64,000 nucleotides of DNA, taken from Enterococcus sp. 9E7_DIV0242. Lineage in GTDB: Bacteria > Bacillota > Bacilli > Lactobacillales > Enterococcaceae. The DNA is taken from NCBI RefSeq assembly GCF_002140975.2, contig NZ_CP147247.1, positions 3,225,001 to 3,289,000 of the forward strand, in the 5' to 3' direction. This document shows positions 63,731-64,000 of the stretch, piece after piece. Within the stretch, counting starts at the first letter, position 1. Each line of letters opens with the position of its first letter. Under the pieces are notes generated by a model. That model was not told the DNA's origin, searched no databases, and worked only from the letters and a program-made list of their open reading frames with translations. The translations under genes were made by a program, and so were the position numbers.

Positions 63731-64000
63731 ATGAAAGAACAGGAACTGAAAAAGCTCGTAGAGGACATGACACTAGCAGAAAAAATCGGTCAGCTGGTCC
63801 AAGTGACGCCTGATTTTTTTGATCAAAGCGGGGAAATCACCGGCCCGGCGGCTGAATGGCAGCTGCCGCAAGATAAATTGTTTCAAATTGGTTCGGTTTT
63901 AGGTACGCATACAGCCGAACAGGTTTATACGATTCAGAAAATGTATCTAGAGAATAGCCGTTTAAATATCCCGTTACTGTTTATGGCAGATGTGATCCAT
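63731..64000 (+). CDS. Beta-glucosidase-like GH3 protein, partial (5' end only)
   Basis: The 90 residues visible read MKEQELKKLVEDMTLAEKIG, QLVQVTPDFFDQSGEITGPA and ..IPLLFMADVIH, the start of the GH3 N-terminal barrel (TLAEKIGQL and the later 'IPLLF..D.IHG' signature). No signal peptide, so cytoplasmic. AGGAGC 8-12 bases before the ATG. Probably co-transcribed with the GH1 gene. Confidence 0.88.
   Translation, partial: MKEQELKKLVEDMTLAEKIGQLVQVTPDFFDQSGEITGPAAEWQLPQDKLFQIGSVLGTHTAEQVYTIQKMYLENSRLNIPLLFMADVIH

Overview
The window reads as a chromosomal segment of a low-GC Firmicute, most likely an Enterococcus or close relative. The basis is overall base composition, strong AGGAGG-type ribosome binding sites, LacI/DeoR/RpiR/Rgg regulator types, sortase-type surface proteins, a T-box leader, and ISL3, IS1182, IS110, IS30 and IS150-like elements typical of lactic acid bacteria. 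I cannot fix the species. I saw no rRNA, tRNA or CRISPR array.

Layout. 1-5.5 kb: a complete ribose operon on the minus strand (rbsR-K-D-A-C-B, with rbsB running off the left edge) behind one promoter whose operator also fits a CcpA cre box. 5.7-11.3 kb: truA, an ankyrin lipoprotein, a proline-rich wall-anchored protein, and two CPBP membrane proteases flanking an Rgg-like regulator. 11.5-14.9 kb: a DeoR regulator with a HAD phosphatase, an HI0552-type protein and an alpha/beta hydrolase. 15.0-21.9 kb: a galacto-oligosaccharide locus (ganR divergent from ganS-P-Q-A) with palindromic operators and a cre-like site.

21.9-32.7 kb is a nest of insertion sequences. The remains of an IS1182-like element contain an ISL3 element (8-bp target duplication) in the 3' end of its transposase. 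Its upstream side is followed by two IS110-type elements and an IS150-like element (3-bp duplication), which is itself split by an IS21 element (5-bp duplication). 32.7-38.2 kb is an AT-rich islet with a 722-residue peptidoglycan-binding/DUF1906-like protein without a signal peptide and with a hydrophobic tail, a convergent membrane protein, and two secreted proteins sharing a domain. An IS200-like and a broken IS30-like element follow.

40.1-46.1 kb is a methionine/sulfur block. A lysR-metC pair under a T-box leader is divergent from metE-metF, whose leader contains a large nested hairpin. 46.3-49.3 kb holds a three-gene membrane/lipid operon (DUF2177, DhaL-DegV fusion, DUF1295). 49.4-51.5 kb has an HxlR regulator divergent from an aldo/keto reductase and a short-chain dehydrogenase. 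51.9-57.1 kb is a giant vWA/Cna-B surface adhesin with a degenerate sorting motif. 57.5 kb is diaminopimelate dehydrogenase.

58.6-60.1 kb (minus strand) is the most interesting cassette: an ADP-ribosyltransferase-like protein, a small acidic protein and a SecB-like chaperone, co-oriented behind one promoter with a palindrome at the start point. This looks like a toxin-antitoxin-chaperone system. The window ends with map, an RpiR regulator, a GH1 6-phospho-beta-glucosidase with a cre-like box in its promoter, and the start of a GH3 glucosidase.
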